Shown here piece by piece: positions 5,939-5,976 of a DNA stretch of 5,976 bases. Numbering within the stretch: position 1 is the stretch's first letter; each line of letters begins with the position of its first letter. A program made the position numbers and the translations under genes. Below the pieces are notes generated by a model. It saw only the letters and a program-made list of their open reading frames with translations. It was not told where the DNA came from and ran no database searches. The stretch covers positions 1 through 5,976 of the forward strand of contig CAKRVU010000083.1 in assembly GCA_934408835.1 (NCBI GenBank), written 5' to 3'. The DNA is from an uncultured Oscillospiraceae bacterium. GTDB taxonomy: Bacteria > Bacillota > Clostridia > Oscillospirales > Ruminococcaceae.

Positions 5939-5964
5939 TGCTTTGCTAGTTTTTGGTAAGGCAA
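5938..5964 (+). other. Possible leader hairpin downstream of the right-hand promoter
   Basis: TTGCTTT (5938-5944) can pair with AAGGCAA (5958-5964), seven pairs with one G-U, around a 13-base loop. It lies about 8 bases into the predicted transcript. It does not resemble a riboswitch or T-box class that I recognise, and the leader is cut off by the window end. Confidence 0.2.
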
Positions 5965-5976
5965 AAAGATACACAC

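Overview
This window is a compact stretch of core chromosome from a low-to-mid GC, spore-forming Bacillota bacterium. Gene order and protein flavour point to Clostridia. Oscillospirales/Ruminococcaceae is my best guess, from the joining of era-recO to mutS2 and from the N-terminal sequence of MutS2, but that placement is inference. I see no mobile element, CRISPR array, rRNA, tRNA or phage gene.

Bases 2-5079 read rightward as one tightly packed gene string: 3' end of ybeY (16S rRNA maturation endonuclease), dgkA (membrane lipid kinase with an unusual C-terminal extension), era (ribosome-assembly GTPase), a small YqzL-like ORF, recO (recombination mediator) and mutS2 (MutS-family ATPase with Smr domain). 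Junctions are a 14-base overlap (ybeY/dgkA), zero spacing (dgkA/era), a 79-base gap (era/small ORF), a 98-base out-of-frame overlap (small ORF/recO) and a 14-base gap (recO/mutS2). The order ybeY-dgkA-era-yqzL-recO resembles the Bacillus subtilis cluster, but cdd, which lies between dgkA and era there, is absent, and mutS2 follows recO. No convincing promoter or terminator is visible inside the string, so co-transcription is likely. Three of the products (YbeY, Era and, by recent work in B. subtilis, MutS2) act on ribosomes; RecO acts in recombination.

Bases 5083-5820 (or 5805) hold a yunB-type sporulation gene on the opposite strand, convergent with mutS2, with only 3 bases between the stop codons and no visible terminator. 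Bases 5821-5976 form an AT-rich divergent intergenic region carrying a near-consensus sigma-A promoter that drives a gene beyond the right edge. That promoter is flanked by copies of a 9-base motif that could be an operator.

Most of the window is ordinary housekeeping DNA and I do not see a new multi-gene system. The points most worth a second look are a pair of mutually exclusive perfect hairpins, terminator-like, inside recO; the operator-like repeats around the right-hand promoter; the long overlap between the small ORF and recO; and the altered conserved residue and extra membrane segment in DgkA.
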